Assembly: GCF_902833085.1 (NCBI RefSeq)
Contig: NZ_CADFEB010000004.1
Span: 1-64,000 of the forward strand
Source of the DNA: Burkholderia ubonensis
Lineage (GTDB): Bacteria; Pseudomonadota; Gammaproteobacteria; Burkholderiales; Burkholderiaceae
DNA: 64,000 nucleotides
Direction of reading: 5' to 3'
The translations under genes were made by a program, and so were the position numbers. A model generated the notes under the pieces. That model was given only the letters and a program-made list of their open reading frames with translations. It was not told the DNA's origin and did no database searches. This document shows, piece by piece, positions 28,546 through 37,589 of this stretch. Each line of letters opens with the position of its first letter. Position 1 is the stretch's first letter.

Positions 28546-29466
28546 TCAGTCGCGCTTCTTCGCGCGCGGATGCGCGCTGTCGTAAATCTTCGCGAGGTGC
28601 TGGAAGTCGAGCGACGTATAGACCTGCGTGGCGGCGACGCTCGCGTGCCCGAGCAGCTCCTGCACCGCGCGCAGGTCGCCGCTCGACTGCAGCACGTGCG
28701 TTGCGAACGAGTGGCGCAGCACGTGCGGATGGACGTTCGCCGGAATGCCCGCCGCGAGCGCCGCGCGCTTCACGCGCTCGCGCACGACGCCGGGCGACAT
28801 CCGGTTGCCGCGCACCGACAGGAACAGCGGATGCGGATCGTGCTTCACGAACTCGCCGCGCACCGCGAGCCACGCGTTCAGTGCGTCGATCGCCTTGCGG
28901 CCGACCGGCACCTTGCGCTCCTTGTTGCCCTTGCCGCGCACGGTCACCTCGGCCTCGGCGAGATCGAGCCAGCCGGCCGAGCGGTAGCCGTCCGCCTGTG
29001 CGTACCTGACGTCGAGCCCGATCAGCTCGGCCAGGCGAAGGCCGGACGAGTAGAACAGCTCGAGGATCGCGTGGTCGCGCAGGCCTTCGGTCGTGCCGGG
29101 CAGCGGCGCGTTCATCAGCGCCGTCGCGTCGTCGACCGACAGCGCCTTCGGCAGCGTTTTCGCGCGCTTCGGCGCGCGCACCGCGGCGACCGGGTTCGCG
29201 GGCATCTCGATGCGCTGCGCGAGCCAGCGGTAGAACGCGCGCCACGCGGACAGCCGGTGCGAGATCGAGCGCGCGGACAGCCCGGCCGCGTGCGCGCGGG
29301 CGACCGCGCCGCGCATGTCGACGGCGCTCAGCGCTTCGAGCGGCCGGCCGGCGGCGAGCTTCTTCAGCTCGCCGAGCTCGTGCGTGTACGCGCGCAGCGT
29401 GTGATCCGACAGCTGCCTGACGTGCTTCAGGTTCGACAGGTAGGCGGCGATCGGATCGTCGGACAT
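28546..29466 (-). CDS. xerC: Site-specific tyrosine recombinase XerC
   Basis: A 306-residue tyrosine recombinase that acts with XerD at dif to resolve chromosome dimers. The N-terminal SAM-like core-binding domain (about 5-90) is followed by a catalytic domain with R144, K179, H248, R251, H274 and nucleophile Y283 (in TQVYTSLD), so the active site is complete. The ATG at 29466 begins MSDDPIAAYL, the normal family start. It follows DUF484 by 8 bases. The dapF-DUF484-xerC order is the classical proteobacterial arrangement and argues for the housekeeping recombinase, not a mobile-element integrase. Confidence 0.96.
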   Translation of the reverse strand: MSDDPIAAYLSNLKHVRQLSDHTLRAYTHELGELKKLAAGRPLEALSAVDMRGAVARAHAAGLSARSISHRLSAWRAFYRWLAQRIEMPANPVAAVRAPKRAKTLPKALSVDDATALMNAPLPGTTEGLRDHAILELFYSSGLRLAELIGLDVRYAQADGYRSAGWLDLAEAEVTVRGKGNKERKVPVGRKAIDALNAWLAVRGEFVKHDPHPLFLSVRGNRMSPGVVRERVKRAALAAGIPANVHPHVLRHSFATHVLQSSGDLRAVQELLGHASVAATQVYTSLDFQHLAKIYDSAHPRAKKRD

Positions 29467-29474
29467 CGCGGGAA

Positions 29475-30197
29475 TCAGTGCGGCAGCAGGCGCGTCAGCG
29501 CGGCGCTCGCGAGCGTCGCGATCTGCGCGAGGAAGTCGGTGGCCATGCCGTCGTGGAAGCGGCGCGGGTCCGGCGAGCCGAGCACCAGCAGCCCGAACGC
29601 GGGCGCATCGGCGCCGGCCTGCGGTGCGCGCAGCGCGAGCAGCGCGACCGACGCGGCCGCGCCGTCGCCGGCCGGGGCCGTGTCGCCGCCGTCCGTCGCG
29701 TTCGCCGGCGCGGCGAGCGCGGGCGCGAGCCACTGTGCGGCCTCGAAGCCCGTGTTCGCGCCGCAATACGGCGTCGCGAGCCCGTTCGTGAAGAGACGCA
29801 CCTCCTCGCCGACCTGGCGCGCGAAGTCGGCCTGCGCGTAGGTGTCGGCGACGTCCCACACGCGCAGCGCGGTCTGCGGCACGTCGAACACGTCGGCGAG
29901 GCCGTCGGCGATCGTGCGCGGCAGCGCGTACGGATCGCGCTCGGCGATCACGCGCGCGGTCCAGCGGCTGAACTTCGCAGACAGGCTGTCGTTTTCGTGG
30001 CCGTAGCGCACGAGCTCCGCGAGCCGGCGCTCGAGATGCTTGTTCTTGTCGCGCAGCATTTCCATCTGCCGCTCCTGCAGCGAGATCGCCGCCTTGCCGT
30101 GCGGGTTCGCAAGGCGGATCGTGGCGAGCAGTTCGGCGTGCTGCGCGAAGAATTCGGGGTTGGCGAGCAGGTAGTCGGCGACTTCGCGATCGTTCAT
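29475..30197 (-). CDS. DUF484 family protein
   Basis: A 240-residue DUF484 protein. The start MNDREVADYLLANPEFFAQH is the family hallmark. A coiled segment follows (LQERQMEMLRDKNKHLERRLAEL), then a GAF-like domain to the end. Its biochemical role is unknown, but the gene is regularly placed between dapF and xerC in proteobacteria. It starts 34 bases after dapF. An Ala/Gly-rich insertion near residues 165-190 is probably a surface loop. Confidence 0.92.
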   Translation of the reverse strand: MNDREVADYLLANPEFFAQHAELLATIRLANPHGKAAISLQERQMEMLRDKNKHLERRLAELVRYGHENDSLSAKFSRWTARVIAERDPYALPRTIADGLADVFDVPQTALRVWDVADTYAQADFARQVGEEVRLFTNGLATPYCGANTGFEAAQWLAPALAAPANATDGGDTAPAGDGAAASVALLALRAPQAGADAPAFGLLVLGSPDPRRFHDGMATDFLAQIATLASAALTRLLPH

Positions 30198-30231
30198 GTG
30201 ACGGGAGCGTTCAATCAGGACAGTGAATGGG

Positions 30232-31101
30232 TCAGGCAGCCAGGTCGATCTCGCCTTCGAAGACAGTCGCCGCGGGGCCCGCCATCATCAGCGGCGCGGC
30301 TTCGTCGCGCGCGCCGTCCCAGCTGATCGTCAGCGTGCCGCCGTGGGTGTGCACGCTGACAGGCGAATCGAGCAGGCCGCGCCGGATGCCGGCCGCGACC
30401 GCCGCGCATGCGCCGGTGCCGCACGCGAGCGTCTCGCCCGCGCCGCGCTCGTAGACGCGCAGCTTCACTTCCGAGCGCGACACGATCTGCATGAAGCCGG
30501 CGTTGACCCGCTGCGCAAAGCGCGCGTGGCGCTCGATCAGCGGGCCTTCGACGAGCACCGGATAGCGTTCGGCGTCGTCGACGACCTGCACCGCGTGCGG
30601 GTTGCCCATCGACACGGTCGAGATCCAGCGCGTGGCGCCGTCCACGTCGAGCGGCCAGAGCGTGTCGCGGCCTTCCGTGCGACCCGCAAGGCCGGACGCT
30701 TCGAAGGGCACCTGCGCCGGCTCGAACACGGGCGCGCCCATGTCGACGACGACCTCGCCGTTCTCCTGCATCGTCAACGTGATCAGGCCCTTCATCACTT
30801 CGACGCGCACGCTGCGCTTGTCGGTCAGGCGCCTGTCGAGGACGAACTTGACGAAGCAGCGCGCGCCGTTGCCGCAGTGTTCGACCTCGCCGCCGTCGCA
30901 GTTGAAGATCCGGTACTTGAAGTCCGCGCCGTCGACGGTCGGCTTCTCGACCAGCAGCAGCTGATCGGCGCCGACGCCGAAATGGCGGTTGGCGAGCGCG
31001 CGCACTTGCGCTTCGGTGAGCGGCGGCAGCGCGCGGGAGTAGCCGTCGAGCACGACGAAGTCGTTGCCGGCGCCATGCATCTTGGTGAATGAGAGCTTCA
31101 C
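30232..31101 (-). CDS. dapF: Diaminopimelate epimerase
   Basis: A 289-residue epimerase converting LL- to meso-diaminopimelate for lysine and peptidoglycan synthesis. Both catalytic cysteines are visible: C76 in EHCGNGA and C227 in [10 protein letters not shown]. The start is GTG at 31101 ([14 protein letters not shown] follows), which matches the family N-terminus; the next ATG is seven codons in and would remove the first strand. It leads the dapF-DUF484-xerC group. Confidence 0.97.
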   Translation of the reverse strand: MKLSFTKMHGAGNDFVVLDGYSRALPPLTEAQVRALANRHFGVGADQLLLVEKPTVDGADFKYRIFNCDGGEVEHCGNGARCFVKFVLDRRLTDKRSVRVEVMKGLITLTMQENGEVVVDMGAPVFEPAQVPFEASGLAGRTEGRDTLWPLDVDGATRWISTVSMGNPHAVQVVDDAERYPVLVEGPLIERHARFAQRVNAGFMQIVSRSEVKLRVYERGAGETLACGTGACAAVAAGIRRGLLDSPVSVHTHGGTLTISWDGARDEAAPLMMAGPAATVFEGEIDLAA

Positions 31102-31383
31102 GGTTCCCGGGATTCCATTGCAAACAGGGGGCTCAGCGCGGCAGGCTCGTCGCGGCGCGGTGCCGGAAGGCCGTTTGCGTCACGCTGATCTCAAGCGCGA
31201 ATGATACATGCAGCCGTCATGGCCGTCCCGTGCGGTCGGGGTGCGGCGCGGCTGGCGCGGGCGCAGCCGGAGGGCGTTGCGATGGCCGATCGGCTGTCTT
31301 GTCCGGGGAGGGACACCGGTTTTAGGCTGGCTGGGCGTGGCGTGCTGGTGCGTGCGGGAAGTGATTCAACGATCCCCGCGCGT

Positions 31384-31413
31384 TTGACATGTCGGGCAGA
31401 CGGTGCGTATAGT
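31384..31413 (+). promoter_or_regulatory. higBA promoter
   Basis: The -35 element TTGACA (31384-31389) is a perfect consensus match. The -10 element TATAGT (31408-31413) matches five of six positions, with an 18-base spacer. Transcription would start about 60 bases before higB. A perfect palindrome overlaps the -10 box, so the antitoxin is well placed to repress it. Confidence 0.8.
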
Positions 31414-31430
31414 GAGGCTATACGCTATAC
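31405..31430. promoter_or_regulatory. Probable HigA operator
   Basis: GCGTATAG (31405-31412) and CTATACGC (31418-31425) form a perfect 8-bp inverted repeat with a 5-base spacer. It covers the -10 element, and an extra partial half-site GCTATAC follows (31424-31430). HigA-type antitoxins autoregulate by binding such a palindrome; assignment to this HigA is inferred from position. Confidence 0.72.
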
Positions 31431-31472
31431 AGGCGAGGCCGGTGGCCATCGCGACTCGAGTGTAGGAGGTCC

Positions 31473-31751
31473 ATGATCAAGTCATGGCAACACAAGGGGC
31501 TGGAAGCGTTTTTCCTCAGCGGGAGCAAGGCGGGCATCCGGCCCGATCATGCGCCCAGGCTGGGGCGGCAGCTTGCCCGGCTCGACCTGGCGAGCGCGCC
31601 GCTGGACATGAATTTGCCGGGATGGCGGTTCCACCGGCTCGAGGGTTCGCTCGTCGGCCACTACGCGATCAGCGTCAACGGCAACTGGCGATTGACCTTC
31701 AGGTTCGACGGGCCGGACGCCGTCCTGGTCGATTACCAGGACTACCACTGA
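31473..31751 (+). CDS. higB: HigB-type toxin (RelE superfamily)
   Basis: A 92-residue RelE/HigB-family mRNA interferase that cleaves mRNA on the ribosome. The family pattern is seen in [14 protein letters not shown], then GWRFHRLEG, and the C-terminal [12 protein letters not shown] with VDYQDYH. AGGAGG lies about 7 bases before the ATG. As in other hig loci the toxin gene comes first, with the antitoxin 14 bases downstream. Confidence 0.92.
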   Translation: MIKSWQHKGLEAFFLSGSKAGIRPDHAPRLGRQLARLDLASAPLDMNLPGWRFHRLEGSLVGHYAISVNGNWRLTFRFDGPDAVLVDYQDYH

Positions 31752-31765
31752 GGTCGCTCAAAGGC

Positions 31766-32068
31766 ATGACACGCATTTTCAATCCGCCGCATCCGGGCGA
31801 AGCGCTGCGGGAGGATGTACTCCCGGCGCTCGGCCTGACCGTTACCGAGGCCGCGGCCCAGCTCGGCGTGACGCGCGCGGCGCTGTCCCGCGTGCTGAAC
31901 GGTCACGCGGGCATTTCGCCGGAAATGGCGCTGCGCATCGAAGGGTGGCTCGGCGTGGAAAACGGCGGGCGCGCGGATCTCTGGCTGGCCCAGCAGGCCG
32001 CTTACGACCTCTGGCAGGCGCGCGCGAAAGGCATGCCGAAGGTGGTGCGGGCGCACGCGCGGACGTGA
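31766..32068 (+). CDS. higA: HigA-type antitoxin (XRE family)
   Basis: A 100-residue XRE-family antitoxin. It starts with the HigA signature [19 protein letters not shown]. The helix-turn-helix [21 protein letters not shown] follows, then [14 protein letters not shown] and the [10 protein letters not shown] segment. It should bind and neutralise HigB and repress the operon at the palindrome upstream. AAAGG precedes the ATG. Confidence 0.93.
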   Translation: MTRIFNPPHPGEALREDVLPALGLTVTEAAAQLGVTRAALSRVLNGHAGISPEMALRIEGWLGVENGGRADLWLAQQAAYDLWQARAKGMPKVVRAHART

Positions 32069-32089
32069 CGGCCGGGCGTGCGCGCCGGA

Positions 32090-32974
32090 TCAGTACAGGC
32101 CCGGCTCGCCGGGCGGGCGGGTCTTGAAGCGCTTGTGGACCCAGTAGTACTGCTCGGGCATCAGCGGAATCTGCTCTTCGAGGAATTCGTTCATCCGGCG
32201 CGCGTCGAGATCGTCGTCGCCGGTCGGATAGTGGTCCCACGGCTTGAACACCTTCAGCCGGTAGCCCTGGTAGTTCGGCAGCACCTCGCCGATGAACGGC
32301 ACCAACTGCGCGCGGCCCGTCTTCGCGAGCCGGCCGACCGCCGTCAGCGTGCACGCGGGCACGCCGAAGAACGGCACGAAGGTCGAATTGCGCAGCCCGT
32401 AATCCATGTCGGCGCCGAGCATCACCGGCTTGCGGTCGCGCAGCCAGCGCAGCACCACGCGCGCGCTGTCCGCGCGGCCGACCATCTCGGCATCGAAGCG
32501 GCCGCGCGCCGCTTTCGCCGCTTCCTCGAGCACCGGGTTCGTGAACGGCTGGTACAGCGACCCGCAGCGGCGCTGCAGCGAACGGTTGAGCCAGATCGAG
32601 CCGGCCTCGATGCCGACGAAGTGCAGGCCGAGGAACAGCGTCGGCGGCAGGTCCGGATCGGTGAGGTCGATCGCGCTGTCGACCTGGATCAGCTTCTCGA
32701 GCTTCTTCGCGGAGCCGAACCACTGGACGCTGCGCTCAACGTAGCTGCGGATCGCGTGGCGGAAGTGCTGCCCGGCGACTTCCTCGCGGCGCGCGTCGCT
32801 CCATTCAGGAAAGCAGAGGGTCAGATTTGTATGCACGATGCGCTTTCGCCGGCTGGGAATCTGGTAGAGCAGCCAGCCGAGGCCGTCGCCGAGCCGCGCG
32901 GTCAAGCCGTACGGCAGCAGCGCGAGCAGCTTCAGGAAGCCGATGGCGAGATGCGTGCCGAGGCGGCCTAGCAT
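32090..32974 (-). CDS. lpxL: Lipid A biosynthesis acyltransferase, LpxL/HtrB family
   Basis: A 294-residue late lipid A acyltransferase, anchored to the inner membrane by an N-terminal hydrophobic segment (about 5-25). The catalytic HX4E motif is H118/E123 in GLHFVGIEAG. The conserved Arg-rich entry (SRRKRIVHTNLTLCFPEW) and the MLGADMDYGLRNSTFVPFFG block follow. It transfers a secondary fatty acyl chain to Kdo2-lipid A or its precursor. GGAGG sits 7 bases before the ATG at 32974. It is divergent from metK. LpxL versus a paralogue such as LpxM cannot be settled here. Confidence 0.9.
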   Translation of the reverse strand: MLGRLGTHLAIGFLKLLALLPYGLTARLGDGLGWLLYQIPSRRKRIVHTNLTLCFPEWSDARREEVAGQHFRHAIRSYVERSVQWFGSAKKLEKLIQVDSAIDLTDPDLPPTLFLGLHFVGIEAGSIWLNRSLQRRCGSLYQPFTNPVLEEAAKAARGRFDAEMVGRADSARVVLRWLRDRKPVMLGADMDYGLRNSTFVPFFGVPACTLTAVGRLAKTGRAQLVPFIGEVLPNYQGYRLKVFKPWDHYPTGDDDLDARRMNEFLEEQIPLMPEQYYWVHKRFKTRPPGEPGLY

Positions 32975-33057
32975 GCGAAACCTCCGTGATCCCGGCGAAC
33001 CGGCACATTGAGAACAGGGTTGAAAGACAGCGGGACATGCGGCACGGGCAACGCTCT

Positions 33058-33084
33058 GTGACAATTCTGGAAAGCCGCTATAAT
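33058..33084 (+). promoter_or_regulatory. metK: metK promoter
   Basis: The -10 element TATAAT (33079-33084) is a perfect match. The best -35 is GTGACA (33058-33063), with a shorter than usual 15-base spacer. Transcription would start near 33091, giving metK a leader of about 150 bases. Confidence 0.65.
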
Positions 33085-33087
33085 ACG

Positions 33088-33240
33088 GGCTTCGCCGAGT
33101 TAACTGACAACTTGCGGGGCGAAGCCGGCTGGCGCGAAGCGCGCTGCCCGGTACTGGTAATCCGCTAAAGCGTCGCCACTTCGGGCTGCTAGAAGATGGC
33201 TACGTGAAGCCAACCGTAACCACACAAGGAGCCTCAAAAA
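33088..33240 (+). ncRNA. Structured 5' leader of metK (candidate cis-regulatory RNA)
   Basis: Right at the predicted transcription start, GGCTTCGCC (33088-33096) can pair perfectly with GGCGAAGCC (33118-33126) across a 21-base loop. A second compact hairpin with a GCGC stem and GAA loop lies at about 33132-33142. The remaining leader is A-rich towards the GTG start, with AAGGAG at 33225-33230. SAM-responsive leaders control metK in several bacterial groups, so feedback control is plausible, but I could not match this to a named riboswitch class. Confidence 0.4.
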
Positions 33241-34428
33241 GTGGCAAACGATTATCTCTTTACTTCCGAATCCGTCTCCGAAGGCCATCCGGACAAGGTC
33301 GCGGACCAAATCTCGGACGCGATTCTCGACGCCATCCTCGCTCAAGACAAATACTCGCGCGTTGCGGCTGAAACGCTGTGCAACACGGGTCTTGTCGTCC
33401 TGGCCGGTGAAATCACCACGACGGCCAACATCGATTACATCCAGATCGCGCGCGACACGATCAAGCGCATCGGCTACGACAACACCGACTACGGCATCGA
33501 CTACAAGGGCTGCGCGGTGCTCGTCGCGTACGACAAGCAGTCGCCGGACATCGCACAGGGCGTCGACCGCGCGCATGACGACAACCTCGACCAGGGCGCG
33601 GGCGACCAGGGCCTGATGTTCGGTTACGCGTGCGACGAAACGCCGGAACTGATGCCGCTGCCGATCTACCTGTCGCACCGCCTCGTCGAGCGCCAGGCGA
33701 GCCTGCGCCGTGACGGCCGCCTGCCGTGGCTGCGCCCGGACGCGAAGTCGCAGGTGACGGTTCGCTACGTCGACGGCAAGCCGGATTCGATCGATACCGT
33801 CGTGCTGTCGACCCAGCACGCGCCGGATATCGAGCTGCCCGCGCTGCGCGAGGCCGTGATCGAGGAAATCATCAAGCCGACGCTGCCGGCCGACCTGATC
33901 AAGGGCGACATCAAGTTCCTGGTGAACCCGACCGGCCGGTTCGTGATCGGCGGCCCGCAGGGCGACTGCGGCCTGACCGGCCGCAAGATCATCGTCGACA
34001 CGTACGGCGGTGCCGCGCCGCACGGCGGCGGTGCGTTCTCGGGCAAGGATCCGTCGAAGGTCGACCGCTCGGCTGCCTACGCCGGCCGCTACGTCGCGAA
34101 GAACATCGTCGCGGCCGGCCTCGCGTCGCGCGCGCTGATCCAGGTGTCGTACGCGATCGGCGTCGCCGAGCCGACCTCGGTGATGGTCAACACGTTCGGC
34201 ACGGGCCGCGTGTCGGATGCGACGATCACGAAGCTCGTGCGCGAGCACTTCGACCTGCGTCCGAAGGGCATCATCAAGATGCTCGACCTGCTGCGCCCGA
34301 TCTACGAGAAGACCGCCGCCTACGGCCACTTCGGCCGCGAAGAGCCGGAATTCTCGTGGGAAGCGACCGACAAGGCGCTCGCGCTCGCGGAAGCGGCCGG
34401 CGTCGAGCCGGCGGTGCGCGTCGCGTAA
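33241..34428 (+). CDS. metK: S-adenosylmethionine synthase
   Basis: A 395-residue methionine adenosyltransferase making SAM from methionine and ATP. The family motifs GHPDK (15-19), [13 protein letters not shown] and [19 protein letters not shown] are all present, and the length is standard. The start is GTG at 33241 ([10 protein letters not shown]), with AAGGAG 10 bases upstream. It is single-gene, with its own promoter, structured leader and strong terminator. Confidence 0.98.
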   Translation: MANDYLFTSESVSEGHPDKVADQISDAILDAILAQDKYSRVAAETLCNTGLVVLAGEITTTANIDYIQIARDTIKRIGYDNTDYGIDYKGCAVLVAYDKQSPDIAQGVDRAHDDNLDQGAGDQGLMFGYACDETPELMPLPIYLSHRLVERQASLRRDGRLPWLRPDAKSQVTVRYVDGKPDSIDTVVLSTQHAPDIELPALREAVIEEIIKPTLPADLIKGDIKFLVNPTGRFVIGGPQGDCGLTGRKIIVDTYGGAAPHGGGAFSGKDPSKVDRSAAYAGRYVAKNIVAAGLASRALIQVSYAIGVAEPTSVMVNTFGTGRVSDATITKLVREHFDLRPKGIIKMLDLLRPIYEKTAAYGHFGREEPEFSWEATDKALALAEAAGVEPAVRVA

Positions 34429-34446
34429 GCGTCAGTCACCCCAAAC

Positions 34447-34476
34447 GAAAAACCCCGGCTATGCCGGGGTTTTTTA
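34447..34476 (+). terminator. metK intrinsic terminator
   Basis: AACCCCGGC (34451-34459) pairs with GCCGGGGTT (34463-34471) around a 3-base loop and is followed by a T-run. This is a textbook intrinsic terminator 22 bases after the metK stop. Confidence 0.95.
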
Positions 34477-34538
34477 TTGCTGCCGTCGCGGCGCGCGGGC
34501 GCGGCGACGTTTGCGTGCGGCGGTTTGCTGCGCTGCGA

Positions 34539-34880
34539 TCAGCGTGCCGCGAACGCGAACCAGCCGGTGCTGGCGGCCAGGCGGCGCGGACGGTTGACCC
34601 GGCGCTGCGGGCCGCCGGCGCGGCGCAGCGCGAGCGCGCGCAGCGACGACGGCTTCTGCAGCAGCGAGCGCAGCCCGGTGCGGCGCGCGAGCGCCTGCGC
34701 ACTCATCAGCGAGAAGAACGCGTGGAACCACGCGCGGATGCCGTCGAGCCGCGCGGGCTGTTGCGTGCGCACGGCGAGCGCCTGCGCACGCGCGCGGTGA
34801 TGGCGCAGCGGGCGAAGGGGAACGGAGGGCACGACGCGCTTCGCAGCGCGGCTGAGACGGGAAGTCAGACGGAATGGCAT
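34539..34880 (-). CDS. Hypothetical Arg-rich protein (doubtful)
   Basis: A possible 113-residue, strongly basic protein (MPFRLTSRLSRAAKR...) with a central hydrophobic stretch, WFHAFFSLMSAQAL. It has an ATG start but no good ribosome site. The Arg richness could simply reflect G+C bias, and other frames are also open here. It is listed because it fills a gap otherwise empty of genes. No family is recognised. Confidence 0.3.
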   Translation of the reverse strand: MPFRLTSRLSRAAKRVVPSVPLRPLRHHRARAQALAVRTQQPARLDGIRAWFHAFFSLMSAQALARRTGLRSLLQKPSSLRALALRRAGGPQRRVNRPRRLAASTGWFAFAAR

Positions 34881-35237
34881 GTAGATTGTGATGCTTTGCT
34901 CGAATGGATGGCGCCCTTGACGAACGCACTGGTATGTAACGGCCTCGGATGGCGCAGCGCATCGTATCCGAAGCGGCTGCGCGCCGCGCCCGCCAGAACT
35001 GACAGGCCGGGTCAGGCTACAGGGGATTCATGACGGGCAAAAGTCGCGGATAACCCTTGTGCCGCAAGGCCTGCATTACATACCGCCTGACGGTGAGGCC
35101 GTTGCGGACGCGCACAGTTCCCTTGCTCTGGATCAAATTGCCGAACGGCAATTCCCTGCGCACGACAATGGTGCTGCACACGTCATCCGGCGCCGTTTTA
35201 CAATCGAAACATTCACAAGAAATATTTCGAGCGTCCC
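34881..35237. other. Intergenic region upstream of the PhyH dioxygenase
   Basis: A 357-base stretch with no supported gene. The last 60 bases before 35238 are AT-richer (around 35190-35230) and are the likely promoter area of the dioxygenase, but no clear -35/-10 pair was assigned. Confidence 0.5.
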
Positions 35238-36008
35238 ATGTCTTCTTTGCAGTCGGATTCGATTCGCGCGCAGGTGGCGGAACTGCGCGAGCAAGGCTTC
35301 GTCGTCGCCCGCGGGCTCGTGAGCGCCGAGCAGTGCGCGGCGCTGAAGCGCGTCGCCGAGCGACAGTTGCAGGAAGCCGCGCAGCCGATCGAGTTCGAGG
35401 CCGACCTGCGCTATCCGGGCGCGCCCGAGTCGAAGCATGCGCCGGGCGGCCACACGGTGCGGCGGCTGCTCGATGCGTACGGGCGCGATCCGGCGTTCGC
35501 CGAGCGCGCGATCGCGCCGGAAATCGGCGCGTGGATGCGGGAGTATTTCGGCGAGCAGCCCGTGCTGTCGCGCGCGCATCACAACTGCATGATGACGAAG
35601 CATCCCGCGTACGGCAGCCTCACCGGCTGGCACCGCGATTTCCGCTACTGGTCGTTCGAACGCGCGGACATGGTGTCGGTGTGGCTGGCGCTGGGGGCGG
35701 AAACGAACGAGAACGGCGCGCTGTGGCTGGTGCCGGGCTCGCATACCGCCGAGTTCGGCGGGCAGGCGTTCGACGACGCGAAGTTCTTCCGCAGCGACCT
35801 GCCGGAGAACCGGAAGCTGATCGACGCGGCCGTGTGTCCGCCGCTCAACGCCGGCGACGTCGTGTTCTTCCACTGCAACACGCTGCATTCGGCGGGGCAG
35901 AATCGCTCGGACCAGGTCAAGTTCTCGCTCGTGTTCACCTATCACGGCGAGAGCAACCGGCCGATTCCGGGCACGCGTTCGGCGGCGAAGCCGGAAGTGC
36001 GGTTCTAG
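35238..36008 (+). CDS. Phytanoyl-CoA dioxygenase (PhyH) family protein
   Basis: A 256-residue Fe(II)/2-oxoglutarate-dependent oxygenase of the PhyH family. The iron ligands are H132 and D134 in GWHRDFRYW, and H217 in HCNTLHSAGQNRS. R223 is the likely 2-oxoglutarate-binding arginine. The NENGALWLVPGSHT block is typical. The substrate is not predictable, since PhyH members hydroxylate lipids, ectoine, antibiotics and others. It stands alone, convergent with the DUF3185 gene. Confidence 0.88.
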   Translation: MSSLQSDSIRAQVAELREQGFVVARGLVSAEQCAALKRVAERQLQEAAQPIEFEADLRYPGAPESKHAPGGHTVRRLLDAYGRDPAFAERAIAPEIGAWMREYFGEQPVLSRAHHNCMMTKHPAYGSLTGWHRDFRYWSFERADMVSVWLALGAETNENGALWLVPGSHTAEFGGQAFDDAKFFRSDLPENRKLIDAAVCPPLNAGDVVFFHCNTLHSAGQNRSDQVKFSLVFTYHGESNRPIPGTRSAAKPEVRF

Positions 36009-36065
36009 GCGCACCAGCGGCCGTGCGGCCGCTGCATCGGATGGTTCGTCGCCGCGCAGCGCGCG

Positions 36066-36272
36066 TCAGCGCTTGCCGCCGGGCATCGCGAGGCCGATCA
36101 GGCCGATCAGCGACGCGACGGCGCCGCCCGCGATCAGCAGGATCGTCTTCGTCGCCGGCGAACCGGTGAAGAAGCGCGATACGTCGTCGTTAATCGAGTG
36201 GAACGACTGTCCGCCGAAATACAGCAGCACGACGCCGCCGACGAGCAGCGCAACCGAGATGACCCGGGTCAT
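36066..36272 (-). CDS. DUF3185 small membrane protein
   Basis: A 68-residue protein with two hydrophobic helices (about 4-20 and 43-62) flanking a polar loop, SFHSINDDVSRFFTGSPATKT. This is the DUF3185 pattern. The function is unknown; it should sit in the inner membrane. The ATG at 36272 has AGCGAGG about 8 bases upstream. It is convergent with the dioxygenase gene and divergent from the aldo-keto reductase gene. Confidence 0.8.
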   Translation of the reverse strand: MTRVISVALLVGGVVLLYFGGQSFHSINDDVSRFFTGSPATKTILLIAGGAVASLIGLIGLAMPGGKR

Positions 36273-36455
36273 ACAAACCTCGCTGAAACGGTGATTCGAG
36301 ACGCCGCAGTGTAGGCGAGCGTCGCGGCCGCGTCCATTGCCGTGCGCGCATCGGCCGCGTTCGCTACCATATCCGTCCTGCGTTTCCTTCGCCGCCGGCG
36401 CGCCTCGCGCGGTGCCGGCGCGCGTCCGCCCTCCGACGTCCTGACGGGATTACCC

Positions 36456-37499
36456 ATGGCCTACGAAGCTGCTTCCGAACGTTATGCCGACATGCAATAC
36501 CGCACGTGCGGCCGATCCGGGCTCAAACTGCCCGCCCTGTCGCTTGGCCTGTGGCACAACTTCGGCGATGCGACGCCGATCGCGACGCAACGCGAGATTC
36601 TGCGCACCGCGTTCGATCTCGGCATCAACCACTTCGATCTCGCGAACAACTACGGGCCGCCGTACGGCAGCGCCGAAACCAACTTCGGGCGGCTCCTGAA
36701 GGAGGATTTCCGGCCGTATCGCGACGAGCTGCTGATCTCGACGAAGGCCGGCTGGGACATGTGGCCGGGGCCGTACGGCAGCGGCGGCGGCTCGCGCAAG
36801 TACGTGCTCGCGAGCCTCGACCAGAGCCTCGCGCGGATGGGGCTCGACTACGTCGACATCTTCTATTCGCACCGCTTCGACGCGCATACGCCGCTCGAGG
36901 AAACGGCCGGCGCGCTCGCGACCGCGGTGCAGCAGGGCAAGGCGCTGTACATCGGCATTTCGTCGTATTCGGCGGCGAAGACGCGTGAGATGGCCGCGCT
37001 GCTCGCGCAGTACAAGGTGCCGCTGCTGATCCATCAGCCGTCCTACAACCTGCTGAACCGCTGGGTCGAGCACGAACTGCTCGACACGCTCGACGAGGTC
37101 GGCACGGGCAGCATCGCGTTTACGCCGCTCGCGCAGGGGCTGCTGACGTCGAAATACCTGAACGGCGTGCCGGCCGACGCGCGCGTCAACCGGCCGGGCG
37201 GCGGCTCGCTGAAGGAGGACCACCTGAGCGCGGACAACCTCGAGCACGTGCGCAGGCTGAATGCGATCGCCGAACGGCGCGGGCAAAGCCTCGCGCAGAT
37301 GGCGCTCGCGTGGGTGCTGCGCAACGGGCGCGTGACGTCCGCGCTGATCGGCGCAAGCCGCGCGGAGCAGGTGCGGGAAAACGTCGGAGCACTGAAGAAC
37401 CTCGCGTTTTCGGCAGACGAACTCGCGGAGATCGATCGCTACGCGACGGAAGGCGGCATCAATCTGTGGGAAAAGCCGTCCACCGATCAGGCGATCTGA
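36456..37499 (+). CDS. mgrA: Aldo-keto reductase, L-glyceraldehyde 3-phosphate reductase (YghZ/Gpr) type
   Basis: A 347-residue NADPH-dependent aldo-keto reductase. The catalytic tetrad D61, Y66, K97 and H139 is intact (HFDLANNYG, STKAGW, YSHRFD). The WDMWPGPYG and ALIGASRAEQVRENVGAL segments match the YghZ/KCNAB-like subgroup, which reduces L-glyceraldehyde 3-phosphate and methylglyoxal-type aldehydes. The ATG at 36456 gives the usual family length; the upstream in-frame extension is Arg-rich and unlikely. Confidence 0.9.
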   Translation: MAYEAASERYADMQYRTCGRSGLKLPALSLGLWHNFGDATPIATQREILRTAFDLGINHFDLANNYGPPYGSAETNFGRLLKEDFRPYRDELLISTKAGWDMWPGPYGSGGGSRKYVLASLDQSLARMGLDYVDIFYSHRFDAHTPLEETAGALATAVQQGKALYIGISSYSAAKTREMAALLAQYKVPLLIHQPSYNLLNRWVEHELLDTLDEVGTGSIAFTPLAQGLLTSKYLNGVPADARVNRPGGGSLKEDHLSADNLEHVRRLNAIAERRGQSLAQMALAWVLRNGRVTSALIGASRAEQVRENVGALKNLAFSADELAEIDRYATEGGINLWEKPSTDQAI

Positions 37500-37589
37500 C
37501 CGGCATGCGATGCGGCGCGCGACGCAGCCGCCGCATCGTATCGACAGTCCGTTGCGCCGGCGCGGCGCAACGGCACATACGCAGCGCCG

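Larger units (their letters stand above)
31102..31472. other. Intergenic region between divergent dapF and higBA
   Basis: This 371-base region contains no supported gene. The left part should carry the dapF promoter (not recognised). The right part carries the higBA promoter and operator described separately. Short open frames across it are G+C-driven. Confidence 0.6.

Noticed and set aside
28546..29466. Phage or genomic-island integrase
   Set aside because: The tyrosine recombinase is in the conserved dapF-DUF484-xerC context with no tRNA, att repeats or mobile genes nearby, so it is the housekeeping XerC.
33088..33240. SAH-type or SAM-I-type riboswitch
   Set aside because: Only a short GCGCTGC-like string recalls the SAH class. 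The rest of the conserved core of either class is not seen, so no named class is claimed.
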